A stretch of 64,000 nt of DNA. Origin: Pseudonocardia halophobica (GTDB lineage: Bacteria; Actinomycetota; Actinomycetes; Mycobacteriales; Pseudonocardiaceae). The position numbers and the translations under genes were made by a program. Below, in pieces: positions 26,687 through 35,414 of this stretch (its first letter is position 1; each line of letters starts with the position of its first letter). The DNA is taken from assembly GCF_027922425.1 (NCBI RefSeq), contig NZ_BSFQ01000022.1, positions 1 to 64,000 on the forward strand. The letters run 5' to 3'. Below the pieces are notes generated by a model. The model searched no databases. It had not been told where the DNA came from and saw only the letters and a program-made list of their open reading frames with translations.

Positions 26687-26724
26687 TCTCAGTATGTGGG
26701 ATCTCGGTCCCACCTACTGATAAT
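26687..26724 (+). promoter_or_regulatory. 24-bp element and putative promoter before the capsid gene
   Basis: The core TATGTGGGATCTCGGTCC (in 26687-26710) is the second copy of the element at 22458 and carries the dyad TGGGA-n6-TCCCA. GATAAT (26719-26724) nearby could be a -10. The 186-bp gap holds nothing else, so the capsid-tail operon probably starts here. Confidence 0.6.
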
Positions 26725-26871
26725 CTGATCAGGACGCGATACCGGCCCCCCGGCCGCACGGCAGGACCCCTCCGCCACTCATGGAGATGCGGACACCTCC
26801 GGTCGAGCGTGTTCACCGGCCCACCGGTCCCTCGGAGATTCCCCATTCCGTGAGACCCGTGGAGAAACCCG

Positions 26872-28164
26872 GTGAACCCCTACCTGAAGGCGAAGCGCGA
26901 CCAGTACGAGGCGCTCCGTTCCACCATCGAAGGTGTCCAGACCCGCGCTGCCAGCGAGGAGCGCGACCTCAGCGAGGACGAGCTGCGCTCCGTCAAGGAG
27001 CAGGGCGAGACCGCCAAGAAGATCGCCGACGAGATCCAGGCCCTCGTCGAGATCGAGCAGCGGTCCGCTGCTGTCGCCGAGCTCGGCTCGAAGATCGACC
27101 AGGCCGCGGAGCAGACCCGCGCCGTGTCCAACACCCAGGCTGTCGACCGCGATCCCGGGCACTACCGCTCCGAGGCCGAGGGCGGCACCCGCTCGTTCTT
27201 CGCGGACCTCATGCGGGCCAAGGAGGACGACGGCGACGCCCGGCAGCGCCTGAGCGAGCACCAGCGCGCACTGTCGACCGGCACCAACGGCTCCGGCATC
27301 CTGCCCCCGAAGTGGCTGTCGGACGAGTACGCGACCGTGGCCCGCCAGACCCGCCGGGTCGCCGACGCGGTCCGCCACGTCAACCTCGGCAACGACCCCC
27401 GGCCGATCACCCTGCCGAAGCAGACGGCCCCGACCTCGGTCGCGACCCAGTCTGCGGAGAACGCCACCACCTCGTGGACCGACGCCTACAACACCGGTGT
27501 CGACACCGTCACCCCGAGCACCGTGGTCGGCGGGCAGAAGGTGTCGCGGCAGCTGCTCGACGCCTCGTCGCCGGCGATTGACCAGCTGATTTACGGCGAC
27601 CTGATCGCCGCCTACAACAGCTCGGTCGAGGCTCGCGTTGTCGCCTCGATGGTCACCGCGGCCGGCACCGCCACCGCGACGTACGCCACCGAGTCCGCCT
27701 ACAACACGGCCATCACGCAGTCCGGCGGGAACATCCCGTTCCTCAAGGACCTGGCTGGTGCTGCGGCTGCGGTGCGAAACGCCCGGAAGCTCCCGGCCGA
27801 CCTGCTGATCGGCTCGGTGTCCCGCTACAGCACCTGGCTGACGATGACCGACTCGACGGGTCGCCCGCTGATCCCGGTCGCCTCCTACGGCACGGTCAAC
27901 GCCTTCGGTCAGGGCACCATCGCAAGCGACGGCAGCATCCTCGGCCTCAACGTCATCGCCTCGGACGGCGTCACCCAGTACCCGGAGAGCATCCTGGTCG
28001 CCCGCGCCGCGGACACCGTGCTGTTCGAGTCGCAGACGCTGCGGTTCCGCTACGAGGAGCCGGACGGCCCCGAGACGATCCGCCTCGGTGTCTGGGGGTA
28101 CGTCGGCGTGCTGACCCGCTACGCGGGTGCGTCGGTGAAGCGCCTGCAGATCACCGCTGCCTGA
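26872..28164 (+). CDS. Major capsid protein (HK97 fold)
   Basis: 430 aa. The first 110 residues are a charged coiled coil (the delta scaffold, rich in Glu/Lys/Ala). The HK97 fold follows: FFADLM, GILPPKWLSDEY, the E-loop and P-domain region with VGGQKVSRQLLDAS, and the C-terminal LFESQTLRFRYEEPDGPETIRLGVWGYV. The GTG start has GGAGAAACCC upstream. Confidence 0.93.
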   Translation: MNPYLKAKRDQYEALRSTIEGVQTRAASEERDLSEDELRSVKEQGETAKKIADEIQALVEIEQRSAAVAELGSKIDQAAEQTRAVSNTQAVDRDPGHYRSEAEGGTRSFFADLMRAKEDDGDARQRLSEHQRALSTGTNGSGILPPKWLSDEYATVARQTRRVADAVRHVNLGNDPRPITLPKQTAPTSVATQSAENATTSWTDAYNTGVDTVTPSTVVGGQKVSRQLLDASSPAIDQLIYGDLIAAYNSSVEARVVASMVTAAGTATATYATESAYNTAITQSGGNIPFLKDLAGAAAAVRNARKLPADLLIGSVSRYSTWLTMTDSTGRPLIPVASYGTVNAFGQGTIASDGSILGLNVIASDGVTQYPESILVARAADTVLFESQTLRFRYEEPDGPETIRLGVWGYVGVLTRYAGASVKRLQITAA

Positions 28165-28191
28165 TCCGCTCCCCGAGACGAGGCGGCGGAG

Positions 28192-28851
28192 ATGGCCTGG
28201 AACCCTGACTACTGCACCGTAGGCGAGCTGTGCGACTACCTGCGGGTAGGCGACACCGCTGACGACGGTCAGATCGCCCTGGCCATCTCCGCCGCCTCAC
28301 GCGCGGTGGACAACACCTGCCGCCGGCAGTTCGGGATCGACGACGTCGCGAAGCCCCGCGTCTACACGGCGCGGGTCGACGAGCACGGCCGCCACGTCGT
28401 GGACGTGGACGACACCATGTACGTCCCCGGCGACGGGACGTACCCGCCCTCGTACCCGCCGTTCTTCCCGTCGACCGGCACCGTGCCGATCGTCGTCGCG
28501 GCGGACTTCGCGGGGGACGGCGGGTTCGCCACCACGATCACGTCCTGGTCGTGGGGCCCGTCGAACGCCCCGATGTCGGGCCGGCCGTGGACGCAGCTGG
28601 TGTCCCGGCAGGCTCTGCCGCTGCGCCCGGACGCTGTCCGGATCACGTCGCGGTGGGGCTGGACGGAGTTCCCGGAGGCCATCCGGCAGGCCACGCTCAT
28701 GCAGGCGGCTCGGTTCCACGCCCGGCGGGACGCCCCGTTCGGTGTGGCCGGCTCCCCGGAGACCGGCTCGGAGCTCCGCCTGCTGGCGAAGGTCGACCCG
28801 GACGTGGCGGTGCTGCTGCAGCCGTTCACGCGGAAGTGGTGGACGGCCTGA
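28192..28851 (+). CDS. Head-tail connector protein
   Basis: 219 aa. The start (YCTVGELCDYLRVGDTADDGQIALAISAASRAVDNTC) is the helical pattern of phage head-tail adaptors of the gp6/gp15 type. The middle is a Pro/Gly-rich beta insert. Its place right after the capsid supports the call. Confidence 0.82.
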   Translation: MAWNPDYCTVGELCDYLRVGDTADDGQIALAISAASRAVDNTCRRQFGIDDVAKPRVYTARVDEHGRHVVDVDDTMYVPGDGTYPPSYPPFFPSTGTVPIVVAADFAGDGGFATTITSWSWGPSNAPMSGRPWTQLVSRQALPLRPDAVRITSRWGWTEFPEAIRQATLMQAARFHARRDAPFGVAGSPETGSELRLLAKVDPDVAVLLQPFTRKWWTA

Positions 28852-29270
28852 TGCTGCTCTCGCAGGTGATGGACCAGCTCGGCGACGCTGCCGCCACCAT
28901 CCCCGATCTTCGGGCCCACCCCTACTACGCGGAGAACGTCACCCCGCCGGCCGCGATCGTCGGGTGGCCGGACGAGTACCTGTTCGACACGGGGATGCAG
29001 CGCGGTTCGGACCGCTTCACGATCCCGCTGATCGTGGTCGTCGGCCGAGCCGATGCCCGGTCCTCCCGTGACCGGCTCGCGAAGTACGCGGACGGCTCGG
29101 GCCCCGAGTCCATCAAGCAGGTCCTCGAGGGGTGGTCTCCGACCCCGCCGGCTGTGAAGGCGTGGGACTCGCTCCGCGTCGAGTCCATTGAGTTCGGCAT
29201 TTCCACTATCGCGGGCAAGGCGTACCTGGCCGCGACTTTCAGCATCGATATCGAAGGAACAGGGGCCTAG
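28851..29270 (+). CDS. Probable tail terminator/head-closure protein
   Basis: 139 aa. The pattern VMDQLGDAAATIPDLRAHPYY ... FTIPLIVVVGRADARSSRDRLAKY resembles tail-completion proteins. ATG 28851 shares a base with the previous stop. Called mainly by position between the connector and tail tube. Confidence 0.65.
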   Translation: MLLSQVMDQLGDAAATIPDLRAHPYYAENVTPPAAIVGWPDEYLFDTGMQRGSDRFTIPLIVVVGRADARSSRDRLAKYADGSGPESIKQVLEGWSPTPPAVKAWDSLRVESIEFGISTIAGKAYLAATFSIDIEGTGA

Positions 29271-29272
29271 CT

Positions 29273-29677
29273 ATGGCGACGGTTCACGGTAAGTCCGGAT
29301 CGGTCCTGCTGGCGACCAAGGATTGCTCGGCGTTCTGCAACAGCATCGAGTTCGAGCAGACCGCCGACGACCACGACGTCACGACGTTCGGCGCGACCGG
29401 TCATGTCTACGCGGGTGGTCTCACCGATGGCTCGGTGAAGCTCGCCGGAATTTATGACAACACGGCCTTGACTGGCCCGCGTGCTGCGGTGCAGGCGGTG
29501 CTCGGCACGACGGTGGCGCTCAAGTACCGGCCTGAGGGTGTCGGCACCGGTAAGCCGGAGTCGTCCTGCCAGGTCCTGGTGAAGAGCTACAAGGAGTCCG
29601 TCCCGGTCGACGAGATGATCAGTTGGGAAGCCGAGCTCACCATCTCCGGCGCTGTCACGGTGGGGGCCCAGGTATGA
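29273..29677 (+). CDS. Major tail (tube) protein
   Basis: 134 aa, mostly beta strands. It starts GKSGSVLLATKDCSAFCNSIEF and has the VTTFGATGHVYAGGLTDGSV and SWEAELTISGAVT patterns of siphovirus tube proteins. It stands directly before the chaperone genes, as expected. Confidence 0.82.
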   Translation: MATVHGKSGSVLLATKDCSAFCNSIEFEQTADDHDVTTFGATGHVYAGGLTDGSVKLAGIYDNTALTGPRAAVQAVLGTTVALKYRPEGVGTGKPESSCQVLVKSYKESVPVDEMISWEAELTISGAVTVGAQV

Positions 29678-30003
29678 GCGAGGACATCAAGGCGAAGCTC
29701 CTCGCCTCCCGCGGCCTCGGCACCCGCCGGGTCGAGGTCGACGGCGTCGGGAAGGTCGAGGTCCGTGGCCTCACCCGGGCCGAGGCTCTGTCGATCCAGT
29801 CTCGCAGCGACCTGGACGCCGTCGGGATGGAGCGGGTGCTGCTCGCCACCGCGATGGTCGACCCGGCCCTCACCGAGGACGAGGTCGCGCAGTGGCAGCA
29901 GGCCGCGCCGGCGGGGGAGCTCGAGCCGATCCAGGCCGTGATCCTCGAGCTGTCCGGGATGAAGGTCCGCGCGGTCGGCACCGAGATGGCCCGATTTCAG
30001 TAG
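29674..30003 (+). CDS. Tail assembly chaperone, zero-frame product (gpG-like)
   Basis: 109 aa, acidic and helical (RVEVDGVGKVEVRGLTRAEAL). It ends at TAG 30001 inside a region where the +1 frame stays open. Position between tail tube and tape measure is typical of gpG. It is the shorter of two products from the same start. Confidence 0.82.
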   Translation: MSEDIKAKLLASRGLGTRRVEVDGVGKVEVRGLTRAEALSIQSRSDLDAVGMERVLLATAMVDPALTEDEVAQWQQAAPAGELEPIQAVILELSGMKVRAVGTEMARFQ

Positions 30004-30163
30004 CGGCGCAGACGACTCGGATTTCGAGTTCTTCCTAGCCGACCGGCTCCGGATGCCGGTGTGGGAAATGCGGGAGCGCATGCCGAACGCCGAATACGTG
30101 CAGTGGGTCGCCTGGCATTCGCTGCGCCGGCAGCGCGAGGAATTGGCAGCGAAGGGGAGGTGA
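29674..30163 (+). CDS. Tail assembly chaperone, frameshifted product (gpGT-like)
   Basis: Reading shifts into the +1 (or -2) frame somewhere in 29963-30000, and translation continues to TGA 30161-30163. The extension includes DFEFFLADRLRMPVWEMRER, a typical gpT-type sequence, and it has no start of its own. CGA-TTT-CAG-TAG at the zero-frame stop could allow a +1 slip from UUU to UUC. The extended protein would be about 162 aa. Confidence 0.78.
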
Positions 30164-30164
30164 C

Positions 30165-30587
30165 GTGTCCGAGGTCAAGGTGACCGGGCTCCGCGAGTTC
30201 CGGCGCGGTCTCAAGCAGCTCGACGGCTCGCTGCCGAAGGGGGTCCGCACCGCCGGTAACAAGGCGGCGGAGATCGTCGTGGCGGCTGCGAAGCCGCGGG
30301 TTCCGATTGGTCCCGGGCGCGGTGGGCACGCCTCCTCGTCGATACGGAAGGCGTCCACCCAGTCGGCGGTGAGGGTGTCAGAGGGTTCCGCCAGGTTCCC
30401 CTATCTCCCGTGGCTCGACTTCGGCGGCACGATCAACAAGCACACCGCGAACCCGACGACCAGGTCGTTCATCAAGAAGGGCCGGTACATCTGGGCCGCG
30501 TTCGATGAGCACAAGGACCAGGTCCTCGACACCTACCAGGACGAGCTGAAGAACCTCGCCCGGTCCGCCGGTCTGGACCCCCGCTGA
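30165..30587 (+). CDS. HK97 gp10-like tail component
   Basis: 140 aa, basic. The pattern VTGLREFRRGLKQLDGSLPKGVRTAGNKAAEIVVAAAK and FPYLPWLDFGGTI is that of gp10-like tail-completion proteins. It is placed after the chaperones rather than before the tube, a less common order. GTG 30165 follows the gpGT stop by one base. Confidence 0.82.
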   Translation: MSEVKVTGLREFRRGLKQLDGSLPKGVRTAGNKAAEIVVAAAKPRVPIGPGRGGHASSSIRKASTQSAVRVSEGSARFPYLPWLDFGGTINKHTANPTTRSFIKKGRYIWAAFDEHKDQVLDTYQDELKNLARSAGLDPR

Positions 30588-32464
30588 TGGCCGGCAACAA
30601 GGTCACTCTCACCTTCGTCGGCGACACCAAGGACCTCAATCAGAAGGTCCAAGAAACCGAGTCCCGGCTGGCTGGGCTCGGTGGGGCGCTCAAGACATCG
30701 ACGTTCGCCCTCGGCGGGCTGTCGGTAGCGGGTGGTGCTGCAGGTGTCGCGATCGGTGGCGCGCTCGGCGCGGTCCCGCTCCTGTTCGGTGGCATCGCCG
30801 CAGCGGCGCTCAAGTCGAACGCGCAGGTGTCGGCGGCGTTCACCGGGCTCAAGGACCACGTCGTCAAGCAGACGCAGCAGCTGGCCGCGCCGCTGGTCCC
30901 GGTGTTCACGAACATCGCCACCCAGCTGCGGACCACGTTCGACCAGCTCGCCCCCGCGTTGGGGCAGGCGTTCCAGGCGGTCGGGCCGCTGCTGACCACC
31001 CTCACCGAGGGCGTCACCGGGTTCGCCGTCCAGGCGATGCCCGGCATGCTCACCGCGCTGCAGTCCGCCGGCCCCGTGATGGACGGGCTCGCTGACCTGC
31101 TGGCCAGCCTCGGTGGTGGCCTGTCCGACTTCTTCATGGCGATCTCCACCGCGGCCGGCCCGGCCGGCGCGGTGCTGTCCACCCTCGGCACCACGCTGCA
31201 GGGGCTCCTCGGCCCGATCGGCGGGCTGCTCGCCTCGCTCGTGACGGGGCTGGGGCCGGCGTTCAACGCGCTCATGCCGTTCGTCGTCAGCCTGGTCGAC
31301 ATCCTCGGGCAGGGCCTGTCGCAGGCGTTCCTCACCCTCGGCCCGCCGATCACCTCGATCATCCAGGCGCTGGTGTCGGGGCTGTCCCCGATCCTGCCGG
31401 TGATCGCGACACTGATCGAGACCCTCGCCGCAGCGATCGCCCCGCTGCTCGGGGCGCTGGCCCCGCTGATCTCCTCGCTGCTCGGGCAGATGCTGCCGGT
31501 GATCCAGCAGCTCGCGCCGATGCTCGGCGAGATGGCGATGCAGCTCGGCGGGGCGCTGACTCAGGCCATCACGATCCTGTCGCCGGTGATCGGGGTGCTG
31601 GTCGGTGCGGCGATGACGCTGCTGCAGGCGCTGATGCCGCTGCTCCCGCCGATCATGCAGCTGATCACGGCGCTGCTCCCGCCGCTGGCCTCGATCATCG
31701 CGGGCGTCGTCGTGCCGGTGGTGCAGCTCCTGGCCTCGATCTTCTCCGGGGTCCTGGCCCCGGTCATCACCGGCCTCGTCGTCCCCGCGATCCAGCTCAT
31801 CTCAAGCGTCGTGTCCTCGGTGTTCTCGTTCATCGCCTCGTTCATCACGGGGGCGGTCAACACCGTGAAGGGGATCATCTCCTGGTTCGGCAACCTGCCC
31901 GGGATGATCTCGGGCTGGTTCAACGGGGCGAAGGACGGGGCGGTCAACGCCTTCACCAGCATGGTCGGGTGGATCCGCGGCATCCCGGGGATGATCCTGG
32001 GCGCGCTCGGGAACCTCGGCGGGCTGCTGGTGAACGCGGGCCGATCGTTGCTCGAGGGCCTGTGGAACGGCATCTCGAGCATGGTCGGCTGGCTGACCAG
32101 CAAGGTGTCGGGGGTCCTCTCCTCGATCCGCAACTTGTTCCCGTTCTCGCCGGCGAAGGAAGGCCCGTTCTCCGGGTCCGGCTACACCGACAACTCGGGT
32201 CGCGCCCTCGCCACCGACTTCGGGCAGGGCATCCTCGCCGGCGTCCCGTCCGTCAGAAGCGCTGTGGACGGCATGATGTCCGCCGCCCAGGGACAGTTCA
32301 ACGGCTCGGTCAACGTCGCAGGAGGCTTCTCAAGCGGCCCTGTATCGCCCGCTGCGGGCACGAACCAAGGGGGCGTGACCGTCCAGGTGGTCGGAAACGG
32401 AGACTCCGCGGTCGCGACCATGATTCAGAAGCTCATCCGCACCGGCGTCCTGCAGGTGGCCTGA
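30587..32464 (+). CDS. Tape measure protein
   Basis: 625 aa, strongly hydrophobic, with long Leu/Pro/Ile-rich helical repeats such as LAPMLGEMAMQLGGALTQAI. The C-terminal part has the GMISGWFNGAKDGAVNAFTS and PFSPAKEGPF patterns of siphovirus tape measures. By the usual scale of about 0.15 nm per residue it would set a tail of roughly 90 nm. It starts on the last base of the previous stop. Confidence 0.93.
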   Translation: MAGNKVTLTFVGDTKDLNQKVQETESRLAGLGGALKTSTFALGGLSVAGGAAGVAIGGALGAVPLLFGGIAAAALKSNAQVSAAFTGLKDHVVKQTQQLAAPLVPVFTNIATQLRTTFDQLAPALGQAFQAVGPLLTTLTEGVTGFAVQAMPGMLTALQSAGPVMDGLADLLASLGGGLSDFFMAISTAAGPAGAVLSTLGTTLQGLLGPIGGLLASLVTGLGPAFNALMPFVVSLVDILGQGLSQAFLTLGPPITSIIQALVSGLSPILPVIATLIETLAAAIAPLLGALAPLISSLLGQMLPVIQQLAPMLGEMAMQLGGALTQAITILSPVIGVLVGAAMTLLQALMPLLPPIMQLITALLPPLASIIAGVVVPVVQLLASIFSGVLAPVITGLVVPAIQLISSVVSSVFSFIASFITGAVNTVKGIISWFGNLPGMISGWFNGAKDGAVNAFTSMVGWIRGIPGMILGALGNLGGLLVNAGRSLLEGLWNGISSMVGWLTSKVSGVLSSIRNLFPFSPAKEGPFSGSGYTDNSGRALATDFGQGILAGVPSVRSAVDGMMSAAQGQFNGSVNVAGGFSSGPVSPAAGTNQGGVTVQVVGNGDSAVATMIQKLIRTGVLQVA

Positions 32465-32465
32465 C

Positions 32466-34652
32466 ATGGCGTGGACGATCCCGTGGTCGAGCAGCTACAG
32501 CCTCGCCGTCGAGGTCGCCTGGGGTGCCGACCTCACCGACTCCGCCGGCTCGGGCTGGACGTGGACGGACATCACCTCCGACGTCCGCACCGAGGCCGGT
32601 ATCGAGATCCAGAACGGACGGCAGGACGAGCAGTCCGTCTCCGGTCCCGCCTCCTGCCAGGTGGTGCTGTCCAACCCTGACGGCCGATACCTCACCGGGC
32701 CCGGCCCGAACTACCCGAACGTCCGCCGCAACGTGCCCATGCGGGTGCGCCTCAACTCCACGGTCCTGTTCCAGGGATACGCCACCTCGTGGACCCCGAC
32801 GTTCACCCCGGGCGGGGACAACCTCACCGTGGCGCTCACCGCAAACGGGGTGCTGCGCCGGCTCAACCAGGGCAAGGGCACCGAGCGGTCCGCGATGACC
32901 CGCTACCTGCCGACCCGCTCTGACCTCGTCGAGTGGTGGCCGCTGGAGACCACCTCGTCGACGTCGGTGCTCGGCCTCTCTGGCGTTGACGGCGGGCCGG
33001 GCATGGTCTACCAGGCTGGCTCCACCGGGGCGGCGAAGGTGTCCGCCTCGGACGATGCCCCGTCCGGTGCGGCCGGGTCCGTGGAACTCACGCAGGGCGG
33101 CGCGATGGTCGCCCCCATCCGGTACCAGTCCCTCGGCACGTCGTGGGCTGTCGGCTTCTCGATGCTGTTCGACCACGCCGTGGACGGCGACCGCTTCGTG
33201 CGGATCGACATGCTCGGGTCCGCCGGGGCCTACATCAACATCCGGCTGTTCACCCTGAACGGCGGCGACCCCGGCGCGCAGATCACCGCGTACTCCGGGA
33301 ACGTGCCCGCGGGGGAGCAGTGGCTGGGGTTCCAGGGCATCGGCTACCGCGACTGGACCGCCGGCGGTACCCGCTGGTACCACTTCATCCTCTCCACCGA
33401 CGGGACGACCGTCTACTTCGGCGGGCTCCCCGACCCACTGGACACAGCCCGCACGATCTACCTGCAGAACTACACCCTGACCGCGTCCGCGGTGCCCCGC
33501 ACCAGGCCGACCGCGATCACCCTCGGCTCCATCGCCGGCAACGACGTCAAGGTGAACTACTCGCAGGTGTACGTGACCTCGTCGTACACCTCGGCCGGGA
33601 TGGGGCTGACGTACCCCCCGCAGGCCGGGTACGCGGGAGAGCCGGCGTCCGCGCGAGTGCAGCGGGTCACCGCCGAGGAGGACATCGCCGTCACGGTCAT
33701 CGGCGGCACCTCCACCACCGGGTCGCCGCCGATGGGGGCGCAGCCGGTGTCGACCGCGCTGGACATCCTCCGCGAGGCCGAGCAGGTCGAGGCCGGGTTC
33801 CTGTACGACGGCCTCGGGCCCGGGCTCACGTGGGTGCCGAAGCGGGAGTTCGAGAACACCACCGTCGACTTGACCGTGGCGGCCACGCAGGTGGTGGAGC
33901 CGTTCGGCCCGGTTGACGACGACCAGCGCCTCCGGAACCGGGTCACCGCATCGCGCCCGCAGGGCAGCGAGGTCACGTTCGAGGACGTGACCGGCCCGGC
34001 CGGGATCAACGCGGTCGGCGTGTACGACGACTCGGTGGAGGTCAACGCCCCCTCGGACGGCGACGCGCTGGCCTACGCGCAGTGGCGCGTCTACCTGGGT
34101 ACGCAGACCGGCTACCGCTGGCCGGAGATCGGGCTGGACTACCGCGCCACCCCGACGCTGCTGGCGAACCTGCCGGCACCGCTCACCCCCGGGAACCGGA
34201 TCACCATCACGAACCCCGGCGCGGTCCTGCCCGGGGTGTCGACTGGTGACCTGCTGCTCCACATCGAGGGCGTGAAGCTGACCATCACTCCGGGCAGCTG
34301 GCGGTCCGAGCTCGCCTGCTCCCCGGCCGCCCCGTGGAACGTGGCCGCGATCCCGTCTGAGACGGGCTACACGGGGACGGACGCGGCACGCGCTACGTCG
34401 GACGGCTCCACGCTCGCGACCGCCCGCACACCGGGGCAGACGAGCCTCTCGGTCACCACCCCGTCCGGGCCCCGCTGGACCACGACCGCCGACGACTTCC
34501 CGATGTGGCTGGACGTCGGCGGCAACCCCGTCCGGGCCACCGCCTGCACCGGGACCGGCACCACGCAGACGTTCACGTGCGACGCGCTCACCGTCTCGAT
34601 CCCCGCGGGTGCCGCGGTGGATCTGTGGCGGCAGGCCGTGCTGGCGCTCTAG
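32466..34652 (+). CDS. Minor tail protein with LamG-like domain
   Basis: 728 aa. The N-terminal part (VEVAWGADLTDSAGSGWTW, DITSDVRTEAGIEI, SNPDGRYLTGP) is the distal-tail type of actinophages. Residues of about 150-330 look like a laminin-G/concanavalin fold (LVEWWPLETTS ... WYHFILSTDGTTVYFGG). The C-terminus has tail-hub features (LEIL-type strands, GNRITITNPG). It probably contacts the cell surface. Confidence 0.85.
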   Translation: MAWTIPWSSSYSLAVEVAWGADLTDSAGSGWTWTDITSDVRTEAGIEIQNGRQDEQSVSGPASCQVVLSNPDGRYLTGPGPNYPNVRRNVPMRVRLNSTVLFQGYATSWTPTFTPGGDNLTVALTANGVLRRLNQGKGTERSAMTRYLPTRSDLVEWWPLETTSSTSVLGLSGVDGGPGMVYQAGSTGAAKVSASDDAPSGAAGSVELTQGGAMVAPIRYQSLGTSWAVGFSMLFDHAVDGDRFVRIDMLGSAGAYINIRLFTLNGGDPGAQITAYSGNVPAGEQWLGFQGIGYRDWTAGGTRWYHFILSTDGTTVYFGGLPDPLDTARTIYLQNYTLTASAVPRTRPTAITLGSIAGNDVKVNYSQVYVTSSYTSAGMGLTYPPQAGYAGEPASARVQRVTAEEDIAVTVIGGTSTTGSPPMGAQPVSTALDILREAEQVEAGFLYDGLGPGLTWVPKREFENTTVDLTVAATQVVEPFGPVDDDQRLRNRVTASRPQGSEVTFEDVTGPAGINAVGVYDDSVEVNAPSDGDALAYAQWRVYLGTQTGYRWPEIGLDYRATPTLLANLPAPLTPGNRITITNPGAVLPGVSTGDLLLHIEGVKLTITPGSWRSELACSPAAPWNVAAIPSETGYTGTDAARATSDGSTLATARTPGQTSLSVTTPSGPRWTTTADDFPMWLDVGGNPVRATACTGTGTTQTFTCDALTVSIPAGAAVDLWRQAVLAL

Positions 34653-34664
34653 AAGGGATCACTC

Positions 34665-35282
34665 ATGGCCTACGCCGCGGGACAGAAGCTGCGGGCGTCG
34701 CAGCTGTCGACCTACGTCTGCACCTCCACGACGCGCCCGACGGGGCACTCGGGTCAGTGGATCCTCGAGACCGACACGCAGATGGTCGCGATCTACGACG
34801 GCTCCGCGTGGCGGTACGTCGCGGCGACCGGCTCGGTCGGGTCGGATGCCGAGTACCAGGCCAGCGCCACGCAGTCGATCCCGAACAACGGGGACACGAT
34901 CGTCGCGTTCGGGCAGGCGAACCAGACCACCCCGCTGGTCGTCCGCGGCACCACCGGGCCGGGGCACTTCTTCCGGCTGCAGCGTCCCGGCCGCTGGTTC
35001 GTCTCGACGACGGTCCGGTTCGCGTCGAACTCCACGGGAGAGCGGTACGCCCGGCTGAACGTCGCTACCGCGGGCAAGGCGTCTCAGGGCGCGCTGCTGG
35101 CCGGCACCTCCCCGATCACGCACAACCTGTCGGCGGTGTTCCGGATCAACCCGGGCGACGAGAACACGACCGCCGCGGACGTGGACGTGCGCGTGTTCCA
35201 GAACTCCGGCAGCGCCAAGGACCTCGAGGCCAACAACGGGGCCGGCTGGGGTCGGATCAACCTCTCGTGGATCGGGCCGTGA
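34665..35282 (+). CDS. Tail-tip/receptor-binding-like protein
   Basis: 205 aa, beta-rich. The start YAAGQKLRASQLSTYV and the segment WILETDTQMVAIYDGSAWRYV are common in phage tail-tip proteins. The C-terminal half (FVSTTVRFASNSTGERYARLNV) resembles C1q/TNF-like tip domains. Receptor unknown. Confidence 0.75.
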   Translation: MAYAAGQKLRASQLSTYVCTSTTRPTGHSGQWILETDTQMVAIYDGSAWRYVAATGSVGSDAEYQASATQSIPNNGDTIVAFGQANQTTPLVVRGTTGPGHFFRLQRPGRWFVSTTVRFASNSTGERYARLNVATAGKASQGALLAGTSPITHNLSAVFRINPGDENTTAADVDVRVFQNSGSAKDLEANNGAGWGRINLSWIGP

Positions 35283-35386
35283 CGTGGCTGGCGGAGACCG
35301 TCCCGCTGTGGGTGTGGGTAGCGGTCACGTGCGTCGAGGGCCTCGCTCTCGGGGCACTGCTATGGCGGCAGGGTCGCCGCCGCTGA
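35279..35386 (+). CDS. 35-aa single-helix membrane peptide
   Basis: Overlaps the tail-tip stop by GTGA. It has one membrane helix (VPLWVWVAVTCVEGLALGALL) and a WRQGRRR tail. It occupies the place where a holin gene often stands, but no lysin is adjacent. The length is too short to assign a role. Confidence 0.6.
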   Translation: MTWLAETVPLWVWVAVTCVEGLALGALLWRQGRRR

Positions 35387-35414
35387 TGTAGGGCGACGGG
35401 CGGGGGACGGGAGC

